Positions 1 to 8,853 are shown, counted from the stretch's first letter. The stretch: 64,000 bases of DNA from Devosia chinhatensis (GCF_000969445.1 NZ_JZEY01000061.1:186001-250000), one strand, 5' to 3'. Numbers and translations are program-made. Notes: generated by a model not told the origin, from the letters alone.

Positions 1-370
1 GGATGATCGTGAATACGACTATCTCTATTCCGATGGCGAAGGCCACCATTTCATGGAACCGGCCACCTATGAGCAGATCACCGTCGGCGACGACGTGATC
101 GGCGACCAGAAGGCTTATCTTGCCGATGGCATGAAGGTGCATCTGATGACCCATGAAGGCATCGCGCTTTCGATGGAGCTGCCCCAGCGCATGACTTTCG
201 AAATCGTCGAGACCGAGCCTGTGGTGAAGGGTCAGACGGCCTCGTCGTCCTACAAGCCTGCCGTGCTGAATAACGGCCTGCGCGTCATGGTGCCCCCGCA
301 TATCGATGCCGGCACCCGGATCGTCATCCTGACCGATGACAATTCCTACGTCGAGCGCGCCAAGGACTGA
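1..370 (+). CDS. efp: Elongation factor P (C-terminal part, 5' end outside window)
   Basis: EF-P binds stalled ribosomes between the P and E sites and relieves arrest at polyproline stretches. The visible reading frame starts at base 2 and gives 122 residues. These include the [14 protein letters not shown] segment and the C-terminal OB-fold ending in a [15 protein letters not shown] stretch, which is typical of EF-P. The N-terminal domain with the modified lysine lies before the window. A strong hairpin terminator follows 24 bases after the stop. Identification is by family resemblance and is firm; only the start is missing. Confidence 0.93.
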   Translation, partial: DDREYDYLYSDGEGHHFMEPATYEQITVGDDVIGDQKAYLADGMKVHLMTHEGIALSMELPQRMTFEIVETEPVVKGQTASSSYKPAVLNNGLRVMVPPHIDAGTRIVILTDDNSYVERAKD

Positions 371-393
371 CCGAGCCTTTCGTTTAGTGAAAA

Positions 394-419
394 ACGGGCC
401 CGCGAGGGCCCGTTTTTTC
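394..419 (+). terminator. Rho-independent terminator after efp
   Basis: Eight-base perfect GC-rich stem (ACGGGCCC / GGGCCCGT) with a GCGA loop, followed by six T. The preceding A run means it may also act on the opposite strand, where the DUF2934 gene ends at 418. Confidence 0.85.
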
Positions 420-633
420 ATTCCAGGTCTTGTTCCGCCTGAATCCAGTGCAGATTGGACCGGTCGGCCGGCGCGCCATCGGCCAACCAACTGTCATAGG
501 CGATCTGGCGCTGATGCATTTCCTTTGCGCGTAGCCAATATTCCATGGCCTTGCCCTCAGGGTGACCATCCTGTTCCGAAAGGAAATAGGCAGTTTCCCT
601 AATGCGTTCCGCGACGGCCGAGTTCTTGAGCAT
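418..633 (-). CDS. DUF2934 domain small protein
   Basis: 71-residue protein of unknown function. Its core, with IRETAYFLSEQDGHPEG followed by A-EYW-RA-E, matches the DUF2934 pattern common in Rhizobiales and other soil bacteria. There is no signal peptide or membrane segment and it is probably cytosolic. It ends inside the efp terminator and lies 22 bases downstream of the DUF892 gene on the same strand, so the two could be cotranscribed. The family has no established biochemical role. The sequence is charged and ends in an acidic tail (QAEQDLE). Confidence 0.75.
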   Translation of the reverse strand: MLKNSAVAERIRETAYFLSEQDGHPEGKAMEYWLRAKEMHQRQIAYDSWLADGAPADRSNLHWIQAEQDLE

Positions 634-655
634 GAGCTGGCAGCCCTAAAGCCGA

Positions 656-1144
656 TCAGGCGGCCTTGAGATTGACGGACGACTTGGCGAGGCCAGAGAG
701 CTTTTCGTCGGTCGCCTGTTCTTCCTTAAGCGTCTCGAGGAAAAGGTTCATGGCGTCCTTGTGCCCAAGCTGCTTGGCCCACGTTGCAAGGGTGCCATAA
801 CGGGCCATTTCGTAGTGCTCTACGGCCTGCGCTGCGGAAACGAGGCCTGCATCGAGGGCGGACGTTCCCTTGAACTCGTCCATGATCTCCTTGCCTTCCT
901 CGATGATGCCGAGGATGGCGTCACAAGTCTTTCCGCGCGGGGCTTTGCCGAGCATCTCGAACACCTGCTCAAGGCGCTCGACATGGACTTCGGTTTCGGC
1001 GCGATGCTGCTCGAAGCCGGCTTTCAGTTCTTCCGACTGTGCCGCCTTGGCCATTTTCGGCAGGGCTTTGAGGATCTGGCGCTCGGCGTAATAGATGTCC
1101 TTGAGCGTATCGAGGAAAAGATCGTCCAGTTGCTTGTCAGCCAT
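656..1144 (-). CDS. DUF892 / YciF-type ferritin-like protein
   Basis: 162-residue all-helical protein of the YciE/YciF (DUF892) ferritin-like family, often stress-induced. It starts LDDLFLDTLKDIYYAERQILKALPKM, the family's signature first helix. Glu and His residues recur along later helices (EQHRAETEVHVERLEQVF, EHYEMARYG), consistent with a di-metal site. I placed the start at the ATG at 1144 because a GGAG lies eight bases upstream; an in-frame extension to 1222 is open but carries no family sequence. No function is proven for the family beyond association with osmotic, oxidative and general stress. It is probably cytosolic. Confidence 0.85.
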   Translation of the reverse strand: MADKQLDDLFLDTLKDIYYAERQILKALPKMAKAAQSEELKAGFEQHRAETEVHVERLEQVFEMLGKAPRGKTCDAILGIIEEGKEIMDEFKGTSALDAGLVSAAQAVEHYEMARYGTLATWAKQLGHKDAMNLFLETLKEEQATDEKLSGLAKSSVNLKAA

Positions 1145-1238
1145 TGTCTCAGCTCCGGTATCGGAATGGGTTGATGACGCTGGCCGGGAAACGGTGAAGT
1201 TGGTGCGAGGTTCCGCCCGCACCGATCACATGCATAGG

Positions 1239-2207
1239 TTAAGAAAAGCGCGCCGACAGCCAGCGCATCTGCTCTTGCTCCTGAAAGGGCCCGCCCCCTT
1301 CGTGGTTGTTGAACTCATATTCCACCATGCTCTTCTCCTGGCCAGCGAAAGCCTTGAATGCACCCATAACGGTAGAAGGCGGGCAGATGTCGTCCATCAG
1401 CGCGACAGAGAACAGCGCCGCGGCCTTGGAGAGGCGAGCAAAGTTGACGCCATCGAAATAGCGCAGGGTCTCAAAGACCGTTTCGGACTTCTCCCTGTGC
1501 TGGGCCAGGAAGCGGACGATCTCGAGATAGGGGTCGCGCCCCGCAACGCGGACGGCGCGCGGGAAGTCGCACAGGAACGGCACGTCGGGCATAACGGCTT
1601 TTACCCGATTGTCGATGCCGGCCACGGCAAGGGCGATACCGCCGCCCTGGCTGCCGCCGCAAACGGCGATCCTGTCGGCATCGACGGCGTCGAGGTCGAC
1701 GAGGGCATCGATGGCGCGCACGCCATCGGTAAACACCCGGCGGTAATAGTAGTCATGACGGTCGAGAATTCCCTTGGTCATCACACCGGGGATCTGGCTG
1801 GCTGACCCCACAGGGTCGGGTGTCGCCCCGGTGCTCCAGCCCGAACCCTGCCCACGGGTATCCATGCGGAAATAGGCAAATCCCGATGCCGCCCAATGCA
1901 GACCCTCATGCGGAAAGCCCCGGCCACCCCCATAGCCTACATACTGCACTACCAAGGGCAAGGCCGCCGCATGGTCGCGAGGCAGGACCAGCCAGCCCTT
2001 GACAGGATGTCCGCCAAAACCGGGGAAGGTCACGTCAAAGACCTCCACCAGCCGCAGTGTCGTATCGGCCGGAACCAGGCTGACTTCTGTGGAAAAGGTA
2101 CGTGCTTCTGCAAGGGTGGACGCCCAGAAGGCGGAAAAATCCTCGGGCAGAGTCACCGAGCTTTCATAAGCATCAAGAAGGGGATGAACAAGATCGGGAA
2201 AAGGCAA
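1239..2207 (-). CDS. Acetylxylan esterase / cephalosporin-C deacetylase family hydrolase
   Basis: Alpha/beta hydrolase of the AXE1 family (CE7-type), which removes acetyl groups from xylo-oligosaccharides and similar compounds. Visible motifs are the nucleophile elbow GGSQGGG, the acid region ALMDDICPPS and the catalytic histidine in NNHEGGG, plus the family DTRGQGSGW stretch. A TTG start at 2207 gives 322 residues, the usual family length, with MPFPDLVHPLL as N-terminus. A longer frame from another TTG at 2297 overlaps the GntR stop but lacks a good ribosome site. No signal peptide is seen, so it would act on imported oligosaccharides. Its place at the end of the furanose transporter operon suggests intracellular deacetylation of the imported sugar. 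Confidence 0.82.
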   Translation of the reverse strand: MPFPDLVHPLLDAYESSVTLPEDFSAFWASTLAEARTFSTEVSLVPADTTLRLVEVFDVTFPGFGGHPVKGWLVLPRDHAAALPLVVQYVGYGGGRGFPHEGLHWAASGFAYFRMDTRGQGSGWSTGATPDPVGSASQIPGVMTKGILDRHDYYYRRVFTDGVRAIDALVDLDAVDADRIAVCGGSQGGGIALAVAGIDNRVKAVMPDVPFLCDFPRAVRVAGRDPYLEIVRFLAQHREKSETVFETLRYFDGVNFARLSKAAALFSVALMDDICPPSTVMGAFKAFAGQEKSMVEYEFNNHEGGGPFQEQEQMRWLSARFS

Positions 2208-2293
2208 GGGATCGTTCCATGTCAGAAGTGACGGACCATTCCAGCACGAGCCCGGCTCTCTTTCCAGCCGTGCGGAAAAATTACCCCGTTGGC

Positions 2294-3040
2294 TCAACCG
2301 TTTTTGGTATCCAGACAGACCTGGAGGCGATCCAGCTCACGGCACTGCGTGAAAACGTCTGCCGCCTCGGCAACCTTGCCGGCTTCGATCAGGGTAATGA
2401 GCTCGACGAAAAGCGCAGTCGAGCGCGTGCGATAGGTCGGCCCTGCCATGGCGACATCTTTCGTCAGCGCCAGGGCCAGGGTCAATTCGACCACCCCGAT
2501 CACCGAGCGCAGCAGCATGTCCTGTGCGCTGTCGGCAAGGATGCCGTGCACTTCGAGACAGGCCAAGCCGAACTGCTCGATGGATTCACCGGCCGTCTCC
2601 ATCTGGTGGCACCAATATTTCAGCAGGCGCACATGCTCGGCCGTCCGGTGCCGAGCCGCCCGTTCGATCATGGGCGCTTCGAGCACGGCCCGTGCGCGAA
2701 ACAGGCTCTCCAGGAATTCGGCATCGACAGGAGCGTCAAAATGCCAGGCCAGCACCTGGGGGTCGAAGAAATTCCATCGCCCACGCGGTGACACTCTGGT
2801 TCCCACTTTTGGCCGGGCTTCGACGAGGCCCTTTGCTTCGAGAGTCTTTAACGCCTCGCGCAGCACCGTACGGGAAACGCCGTATTGCTCCATCATCACC
2901 GCATCGCTGGCGAGCACCGACCCAATTGGAAACCGGCCAGCGACGATGGACTGGCCGATCTCGTTGATGACGAAGGTGTGGAAATTCCGCGCAGCACGCC
3001 GCCCGGACAAGGACCGGATAAGGCTGCCTGTTTCGATCAT
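2294..3040 (-). CDS. GntR family (FadR/FCD type) transcriptional regulator
   Basis: 248-residue regulator. An N-terminal winged helix (roughly residues 15-85, with LASDAVMMEQYGVSRTVLREALKTLEAKGLVEARPKVGTRV split across helix-turn-helix and wing) is followed by an all-helical FCD ligand domain. The ATG at 3040 sits one base after the yjfF stop and was preferred over a longer upstream frame lying inside yjfF. Being the fifth cistron of the transporter operon, it is probably its local regulator. A plausible operator is the AT-rich imperfect palindrome at 7715-7735 ahead of ytfQ. The effector is unknown; a sugar acid or the transported furanose is a reasonable guess. Confidence 0.88.
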   Translation of the reverse strand: MIETGSLIRSLSGRRAARNFHTFVINEIGQSIVAGRFPIGSVLASDAVMMEQYGVSRTVLREALKTLEAKGLVEARPKVGTRVSPRGRWNFFDPQVLAWHFDAPVDAEFLESLFRARAVLEAPMIERAARHRTAEHVRLLKYWCHQMETAGESIEQFGLACLEVHGILADSAQDMLLRSVIGVVELTLALALTKDVAMAGPTYRTRSTALFVELITLIEAGKVAEAADVFTQCRELDRLQVCLDTKNG

Positions 3041-3041
3041 C

Positions 3042-4019
3042 CTAGCCCTTCTCGGCCACCTTTTCTCCGGGCGCCGACGCTGCAAAGATCAGGCGCTGCA
3101 ACACGATGAACAGGAACAGCAGGATGCCGATGACGATCTTGGTCCACCAGCTCGACAAGGTCCCGTCGAATATTATGTACGTCTGGACCAGACCCAACAG
3201 CATCACGCCGATGAACGTACCCAGCACGAAGCCATAGCCGCCCGTCAGCAATGTACCCCCGATGACTACGGCGCTGATGGCATCGAGCTCGACACCTACG
3301 GCCGCCAGCGGATATCCGGCGGAAGTATAAAGCGAAAAGACGATTCCCGCCAACGCGGCCAGAACGCTGGAGAGCACATAGACGCCTACCGTTGTTCGGG
3401 CAACCGGTACGCCCATGAGCGAAGCCGAGACAGGGTTGCCGCCCAGCGCATAGACATAGGAGCCAAACTTGGTGCGGTGGGCAACAAAGGCGCCAATGAT
3501 GAATATAGCCACCATGGTGAGGCCGATGAAGCTCAACCGCCCGCCCCCGGGAAGGCGAATGATGAGGCTCGAAATCCAGCCATAGAAATCGTGGCTGATC
3601 GGCACCGAATCCTGGGTGATGACGGATGCGCCGCCTCGCGCCAGGAACATGCCGGCCAGGGTGACGATAAAGGCTGGCACCTGGAGGTAATGGATGGCCA
3701 ACCCCATGACACCGCCAAAGATAGCCGCGACCAGCAGGGCGATCGCAAAGGCCGCTAGCGGATGAAAACCCGCCCAGGAGATCAGCACTGCTACCAACAC
3801 GCCGGTGAAGCCGATCACTGCTCCGACGGAAAGATCGATACCTCCCGAGAGGATCACAAAAGTCATGCCGACGGCCGCAATTCCCAAAAAGGCATTGTCG
3901 GTGAGGAAGTTTCCGAGCACGCGTGTCGAGAACATTCCGGGGAACTGCAACACCGCCAGGGAATAGGCGATGACGAAAATGATGGCGGTCGCCACAAGCG
4001 GACGGAGCGAGCGGCTCAT
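3042..4019 (-). CDS. yjfF: Furanose ABC transporter permease YjfF
   Basis: 325-residue inner-membrane permease closely resembling E. coli YjfF. Shared segments include QFPGMFSTRVLGNFLTDNAFLG, AVGMTFVILSGGIDLSVG, LSSWWTKIVIGILLFLFIVL and the GVELDAISAVVIGGT loop characteristic of ribose/galactofuranose permeases. Eight to ten hydrophobic helices are visible. The ATG overlaps the ytfT stop in an ATGA arrangement, indicating translational coupling. It forms the membrane channel together with YtfT, powered by YtfR and fed by YtfQ. In E. coli the complex imports galactofuranose; related complexes also take arabinofuranose. Confidence 0.92.
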   Translation of the reverse strand: MSRSLRPLVATAIIFVIAYSLAVLQFPGMFSTRVLGNFLTDNAFLGIAAVGMTFVILSGGIDLSVGAVIGFTGVLVAVLISWAGFHPLAAFAIALLVAAIFGGVMGLAIHYLQVPAFIVTLAGMFLARGGASVITQDSVPISHDFYGWISSLIIRLPGGGRLSFIGLTMVAIFIIGAFVAHRTKFGSYVYALGGNPVSASLMGVPVARTTVGVYVLSSVLAALAGIVFSLYTSAGYPLAAVGVELDAISAVVIGGTLLTGGYGFVLGTFIGVMLLGLVQTYIIFDGTLSSWWTKIVIGILLFLFIVLQRLIFAASAPGEKVAEKG

Positions 4020-5020
4020 TTGCGGGCCTCCTGCGCCACAGGGCGGAGACGAGTGGGGAACAATCTGCCCGCCAGCGGCGACTGGATGATGAGCACAAGG
4101 AAGATCAGCGCCGCCTTGACGATGAGATTGAACTCGGGAGGAAACCCCGAAACCAGGATGCCGGTATTCATGGCCTGGATAATGATCGCGCCGATCACCG
4201 CAAGGGGAACGGAAAACCGCCCGCCAAGCAGCGAGGTGCCGCCGATGACCACGGCGAGGATGGCGTCGAGCTCGAGCCAGAGCCCGGCATTATTGGCGTC
4301 GGCCCCCCGAATGTCGCCCGCCACGATGATGCCGGCCACCGCAGCGCAGAACCCGGAGAGCCCATAGACCATGATCAGCAGCATGCGGCTGCGGATGCCG
4401 GCCAGGCTCGCCGCGGCGCGATTGACGCCCACAGCCTCGATGAACAGGCCCAAAGCCGTGCGGCGCACCAGGAGCGTCACCAGGATCAGCAGCACGATGG
4501 CGATGACTGCGGCCATGGGCAGGCCAAGGAAGGAACCGGTGCCGATAAAGATCAGCAAGGGATCGTTGAAAGTGACAATGAAGCCTTGGGTGATGAGCTG
4601 GGCGATGCCGCGCCCGGCCACCATCAGCACCAGCGTGGCTACAATGGGCTGAATGTCGAGCACCGCCACAAGGAAGCCGTTCCACAAGCCGCAGAGCAGC
4701 CCGACGGCAAGGGCGGCCGCGACGGCGATCGGCGCCGGATAGCCGGCAACGACAAGAGTCGCGGCCACGGCGCCGGCCATGGCCATGACGGCGCCGACGG
4801 AAAGATCGACACCCTTTGTGGCAATGACACCCACCATGCCGATGGCGAGGATCGCCACGGGCGCGCCCCTGTTGAGCACGTCGATCAGGCTGCCGAAAAG
4901 GCGGCCATCCTGCCAGGTAATGCGAAAGAAGTTCGGAAAAAGCAGCCAGTTGATCAGCAGGATGCCGGCTAGGGCCAGGACCTGAGGATTGGCCATGCGG
5001 GCCAGAACACGCCGCGTCAT
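4016..5020 (-). CDS. ytfT: Furanose ABC transporter permease YtfT
   Basis: 334-residue permease, second membrane subunit of the YtfQRT-YjfF importer. It contains AILAIGMVGVIATKGVDLSVGAVMA and the GLWLELDAILAVVIGGTSLLGG loop shared with ribose-type permeases. About nine hydrophobic segments are visible. Two starts are possible: GTG at 5023, whose stop-start overlap is GTGA, and ATG at 5020, which shares one base with the ytfR stop. A GAGG lies 7 or 10 bases upstream respectively, so I chose the ATG. It is tightly coupled to ytfR before it and yjfF after it. Confidence 0.91.
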   Translation of the reverse strand: MTRRVLARMANPQVLALAGILLINWLLFPNFFRITWQDGRLFGSLIDVLNRGAPVAILAIGMVGVIATKGVDLSVGAVMAMAGAVAATLVVAGYPAPIAVAAALAVGLLCGLWNGFLVAVLDIQPIVATLVLMVAGRGIAQLITQGFIVTFNDPLLIFIGTGSFLGLPMAAVIAIVLLILVTLLVRRTALGLFIEAVGVNRAAASLAGIRSRMLLIMVYGLSGFCAAVAGIIVAGDIRGADANNAGLWLELDAILAVVIGGTSLLGGRFSVPLAVIGAIIIQAMNTGILVSGFPPEFNLIVKAALIFLVLIIQSPLAGRLFPTRLRPVAQEARK

Positions 5021-6534
5021 CACGCTGTGCCCTCTTTGTGGTTGGCGATCGCCTGCACGATGACGCCGGGATTGATGTCCTTGCCGGAAAGCTCGGCCAC
5101 GAGTTCCCGCTCGCGCATCACGACGATACGCGTGGAATAGGCCACGACCTCGTCGAGTTCGGACGAGATCACCACAAGCGCCAGTCCTTCGTCACGCAGG
5201 CGATTGATGGTCCTGACGATTTCGGCGTGCGCGCCCACGTCTATCCCCCGCGTCGGTTCATCGAGAATGAGAAAGGCGGGGTCGGTGGCCAACCATCGGG
5301 ACAGGATGACCTTCTGCTGGTTTCCGCCCGAGAGAAGCTTGATGGGCATGTCGAGTGAGGCAGCGCGAATATCCATCGCCTCACCGAACTTGCCGGCAAT
5401 TTCCATCTGCTCGTCGCGATTGAGGGCGCTGAACCAGCCCAGTTTGCCCTGGAGGGCGATGATGATGTTTTCGCGCACCGAAAGATCGCCAAAAATGCCC
5501 TCGGCCTTGCGATCCTCGGGGCAGAAGCCGAAGCCCCTGGCGATGGCGTCGGTAGGACTGGTGATGCTGATCGGCTTGCCAGCGAAGGTCACCTCGCCCT
5601 CATCGGCGACATCGGCTCCGAACATGATGCGGGCCATTTCCGTTCGCCCCGAGCCCAGCAGGCCCGCCACGCCGATCACTTCGCCCTTGTGGATGGTGAG
5701 GTTGAACGGCTGCACGCCGCGCTTGCGACCATAATTTTTGAAATCCAGCAGGACCTCGCCCAACGGCCGGGCGTCCTGCACGCCGGTGGCGCCGGAAAAT
5801 GCCACATCCTTGCCCAGCATCAGCCTGACCACATCCGTACGGGTGACATTGTCCAGCGCGCGGGTCTCGATCAGCCTGCCATTGCGCAGGATGGTGACCC
5901 GGTCGGCCAACGCGAAGACCTGGTCCAGGAAATGGGTAATGAAGACGATGGCCAGACCTTTCGCCCGAAGGCCGCGGATGATCTCGAAGAGGCGCTCGAC
6001 TTCCTTGCGATCGAGGCTGGCCGTGGGTTCATCGAGGATCAGCACCTTGCCTGAAAGCTCCACGGCCCTCGCTATCGCGACGATCTGCTGCACTGCGACG
6101 GAATAGGCGCCCAGCTCGCTGGCTGGGTCGATATCGAGCCCATAGCGCTCGAGAATGACACGGGACTCCCGCTGCATCCGACGCCGATCGACCAGACCGA
6201 ACCGCGTCGGCTGATGACCCAGAAAGAGGTTTTCCGCCACCGACCTGTTGGGCAGCAGGTTGACCTCCTGATAGACCGTCCCGATGCCGTATTTCTGGGC
6301 GTCCTGAGGATTGTCGAATGTCACCGGGATGCCATCGACCAGAACCTGGCCGGTCGTCGGCTGGTAGGCGCCGGTCAGGATCTTGATCAGCGTCGACTTG
6401 CCTGCGCCATTCTCACCAAGAAGAGCATGGACCTCGCCGGCTCGCAGGCCGAAATCGACGGAGTCGAGCGCGACATGATTGCCGAAGACCTTGATGATCC
6501 CGCGGGCTTCGAGTGCATAATCGTCGTCAGGCAT
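5020..6534 (-). CDS. ytfR: Furanose ABC transporter ATPase YtfR (two nucleotide-binding domains)
   Basis: 504-residue tandem ATPase of the sugar CUT2 type, which drives import. The first domain has Walker A GENGAGKST and Walker B LILDEPTASLD. The second has the degenerate Walker A GLLGSGRTE usual for this class, the signature LSGGNQQKV and Walker B LILDEPTRGIDVG. The start is the ATG at 6534, preceded by GGGAGGGG at good spacing; a frame running up to 6627 lacks a ribosome site. It lies 152 bases after ytfQ, with a hairpin between, so the ATPase may be made at a lower level than the binding protein. Confidence 0.93.
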   Translation of the reverse strand: MPDDDYALEARGIIKVFGNHVALDSVDFGLRAGEVHALLGENGAGKSTLIKILTGAYQPTTGQVLVDGIPVTFDNPQDAQKYGIGTVYQEVNLLPNRSVAENLFLGHQPTRFGLVDRRRMQRESRVILERYGLDIDPASELGAYSVAVQQIVAIARAVELSGKVLILDEPTASLDRKEVERLFEIIRGLRAKGLAIVFITHFLDQVFALADRVTILRNGRLIETRALDNVTRTDVVRLMLGKDVAFSGATGVQDARPLGEVLLDFKNYGRKRGVQPFNLTIHKGEVIGVAGLLGSGRTEMARIMFGADVADEGEVTFAGKPISITSPTDAIARGFGFCPEDRKAEGIFGDLSVRENIIIALQGKLGWFSALNRDEQMEIAGKFGEAMDIRAASLDMPIKLLSGGNQQKVILSRWLATDPAFLILDEPTRGIDVGAHAEIVRTINRLRDEGLALVVISSELDEVVAYSTRIVVMRERELVAELSGKDINPGVIVQAIANHKEGTA

Positions 6535-6622
6535 GTGCCCCTCCCTGCCTGTGAGCAGTCTGCACCAGTCTTTAGGCGTCGTCATTGCCTGGTTTTCACG
6601 GCAATCCAACTTGCGAAGGTGG

Positions 6623-6645
6623 ACCACCCGGACAGGCCGGGTGGT
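6623..6645 (-). repeat. Intercistronic hairpin between ytfQ and ytfR
   Basis: Nine-base perfect stem (ACCACCCGG / CCGGGTGGT) with a five-base loop, no T run. Such hairpins after a binding-protein gene often protect the upstream message from 3' decay; that role here is inference. Confidence 0.6.
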
Positions 6646-6686
6646 GACGTTGTTGCGGATCCGGCGTTCAGCCGGACGGGGCGGTC

Positions 6687-7658
6687 TTAGTACCCCAGGT
6701 CCTTGCGGCGCTCGTATTCACCGGCCGGATCGTCGGCAGAGGTATAGAGCTTGGACTCGGTGATGATGAACTTTTCCGGCTCGGTGCCATCGGCCCAGTA
6801 GGCGGCCAGGACATCGAATGCCGGACCGGCCATGTTGGGGGTCAGTTCGACCGTGGCATTGGCTTCGCCAGCGGCAATGGCGGTGAAGATATCGGGCACG
6901 GCGTCGATCGAGACCACGAGGATATCCGTACCGGGCTTGAGGCCGGCATCCTTGATTGCCTGGATGGCGCCAACGGCCATGTCGTCATTATGGGCATAGA
7001 CCGCGCAGATATCTGCGCCACCATTCTCCGCCTTGATGAAGCCTTCCATCACTTCCTTGCCCTTGGAGCGGGTGAAATCGCCGGTCTGGCTGCGGGCAAT
7101 GGTAATATTACTGGCGCCGGCAATGGCCTCCTCGAAGCCCTGCTTGCGGTTGATCGCCGGGGTCGAACCCACGGTGCCCTGCAATTCGACCACCTTGCAG
7201 TCGGCGCCGGCAACATTGTCCACCAGCCACTGGCCGGCCACGCGACCCTCTTCCACCTGGTCCGAAGCGACGGAGGCGAGGTAAAGTTCTTCCGGCGCAT
7301 CGACACCGCGGTCGAGCAGCACGACGGGAATTTCAGCTTCCTTGGCCTCTGTCAGCACGTCATCCCAGCCCGTGGCCACCACCGGAGCCACGAGGATGGC
7401 ATCGACGCCCTGAGCAATGAAGCCGCGGATCGCCTTGATCTGGTTTTCCTGCTTTTGCTGCGCGTCGGCGAATTTGAGATCGACGCCGCGCTCCTCTGCC
7501 TGCTGGCGGGTCACGGACGTTTCAGCGGCACGCCAGCCCGATTCGGAACCGATCTGCGAAAAGCCGACAACCTTGCCGGAAATGTCCTGCGCCAAGGCAA
7601 CAGAAGACAAGGCGGTAGCGAGGCTCGCCGCGATGGCGAGCTTGGTAATGATGCTCAC
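6687..7658 (-). CDS. ytfQ: Furanose-binding periplasmic protein YtfQ
   Basis: 323-residue periplasmic binding protein very like E. coli YtfQ (galactofuranose binding). Shared stretches are VGFSQIGSESGWRAAET, QQKQENQIKAIRGFIAQGVDAI, APVVATGW, SQTGDFTRSKGKEVMEGF and VYAHNDDMAVGAIQAIKDAG. An N-terminal signal peptide ends around ALA-QD. The start is the GTG at 7658: GGAGG lies seven bases upstream. A TTG at 7671-7673 is in frame but falls inside that ribosome site. This is the first gene of the operon, with a promoter and a possible GntR operator just upstream. Confidence 0.93.
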   Translation of the reverse strand: MSIITKLAIAASLATALSSVALAQDISGKVVGFSQIGSESGWRAAETSVTRQQAEERGVDLKFADAQQKQENQIKAIRGFIAQGVDAILVAPVVATGWDDVLTEAKEAEIPVVLLDRGVDAPEELYLASVASDQVEEGRVAGQWLVDNVAGADCKVVELQGTVGSTPAINRKQGFEEAIAGASNITIARSQTGDFTRSKGKEVMEGFIKAENGGADICAVYAHNDDMAVGAIQAIKDAGLKPGTDILVVSIDAVPDIFTAIAAGEANATVELTPNMAGPAFDVLAAYWADGTEPEKFIITESKLYTSADDPAGEYERRKDLGY

Positions 7659-7714
7659 GATGAATCCTCCCAAAAGCCGCCCGGCGTTTGCGCTTCAGGC
7701 GGTAAAGGGACGCT

Positions 7715-7735
7715 ACATAAAGTACTATTATATGT
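7715..7735 (-). promoter_or_regulatory. Promoter -10 and candidate operator for the ytfQ operon
   Basis: Imperfect 21-base palindrome with outer arms ACATA and TATGT (16 of 20 paired positions match). Inside it, on the minus strand at 7727-7732, is a perfect TATAAT. No good -35 box lies at standard distance, which fits a regulated promoter. It lies 57 bases upstream of the ytfQ start. Binding by the operon's GntR protein is inferred only from position and symmetry. Confidence 0.55.
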
Positions 7736-7755
7736 AAAGTAGGATTGTTTAGGCG

Positions 7756-7791
7756 TAAAATGGGGCATTCCGAAGGTCCTCGAAATGCCCC
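7756..7791 (-). terminator. Terminator after the nucleoside hydrolase gene
   Basis: Eight-base perfect outer stem (GGGGCATT / AATGCCCC) that continues inward imperfectly, followed on the minus strand by ATTTT. It lies 28 bases past the nucleoside hydrolase stop and separates that gene from the ytfQ promoter. Confidence 0.7.
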
Positions 7792-7818
7792 TAGCGTCTG
7801 TAAGAGCGAAGGTTTTGC

Positions 7819-8772
7819 TCAGCCGCGAGTCACAGCAGAATGGTAGTGCTCCAGCACTTTCGCCCCATCCACGCCGACACAGATCGTGTGATGCGGACGG
7901 CCCTCCCAGGCTGAATGCACGCCTCCGCGCTCGGCGGGCCAGAGCGCTGTCTGCCCTACGGCCAGACCCTCCCGCACCACCGCGATGGCGCCACGACGGA
8001 CCTCGAACCATTCTGGGTGGAGCGCGTAGGTCACCGCCAGAAGATCATGACCGACCACGCCGGAGAGACCCATAACGTTCATATAGAACTTGGCGTAGTG
8101 ACCACACATCTGGCGCAGCAGTTCGGCATTTTCGCCGGCCTCGTCCGCCAGGCGCGCGAGATAATCACTGTCGAGGATGATATCGTGCGTGACGTCGAGC
8201 CCCACCACGGTCACCGGCCACTCGGCCATGAAAATCTCATCGGCGCCCACTGGGTCGCCATGAATATTGGCTTCTGCCAGCGGGGTGATGTTGCCGCTGC
8301 GCCCCTGATAGCCGAAGGCGCCACCCATGATGATGACCTGCTTGGTCAGCGTCGCCACGTCCGGTGCCTGGCGAAGGGCAAGAGCCAGATTGGTCATGCG
8401 ACCCACTGCGATGATCGTGACCTCGCCTGGATGCGCCCTGACCGTATCGATGATGAACTGGCTGGCCGTGCCGGCATGCAGACCAGCTTCGTCGACTGGA
8501 GGAATATCGATGTCGCCTAGGCCGTTGTGACCATGGACGGCAGCGGGTTCCTCCTTGACCACCTCATCGAGGGTAAATTCCGCACCCCTGACCACCGGCG
8601 CCACAAGGCCGAATTTCTGTCGCAGGAACAGGGCATTGCGCGTAGTGTCCGCAATGCTCGCATTGCCCACGACGGTGGTGATGCCGAGAAGCTCGATTTC
8701 AGGGAGCTTGCTCAGGTAGAGCAAAGCCATGGCATCATCGATGCCGGGGTCGGTATCAAAAATAACTTTCAT
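7819..8772 (-). CDS. Inosine-uridine preferring nucleoside hydrolase family protein
   Basis: 317-residue enzyme that cleaves the N-glycosidic bond of ribonucleosides to free base and ribose. The N-terminal calcium-binding signature DTDPGIDDA is intact at residues 6-14. VVGNASIADTTRNA, the TNLALAL segment and the C-terminal GHDLLAV stretch (active-site side) are also present. It has no signal peptide and is cytosolic. It is divergent from the fgd gene and upstream of, but separated by a terminator from, the furanose transporter. Exact nucleoside specificity cannot be read from the sequence. Ribofuranose released here is chemically related to the transporter's likely substrates. Confidence 0.9.
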   Translation of the reverse strand: MKVIFDTDPGIDDAMALLYLSKLPEIELLGITTVVGNASIADTTRNALFLRQKFGLVAPVVRGAEFTLDEVVKEEPAAVHGHNGLGDIDIPPVDEAGLHAGTASQFIIDTVRAHPGEVTIIAVGRMTNLALALRQAPDVATLTKQVIIMGGAFGYQGRSGNITPLAEANIHGDPVGADEIFMAEWPVTVVGLDVTHDIILDSDYLARLADEAGENAELLRQMCGHYAKFYMNVMGLSGVVGHDLLAVTYALHPEWFEVRRGAIAVVREGLAVGQTALWPAERGGVHSAWEGRPHHTICVGVDGAKVLEHYHSAVTRG

Positions 8773-8853
8773 TCACATCGCCGTCTTTGGTCGGGAATAG
8801 GCTTTATCCCGGTCTCGTCTTATTGTCTGTTTGCTCTTCTAGCATCAAGCCGC

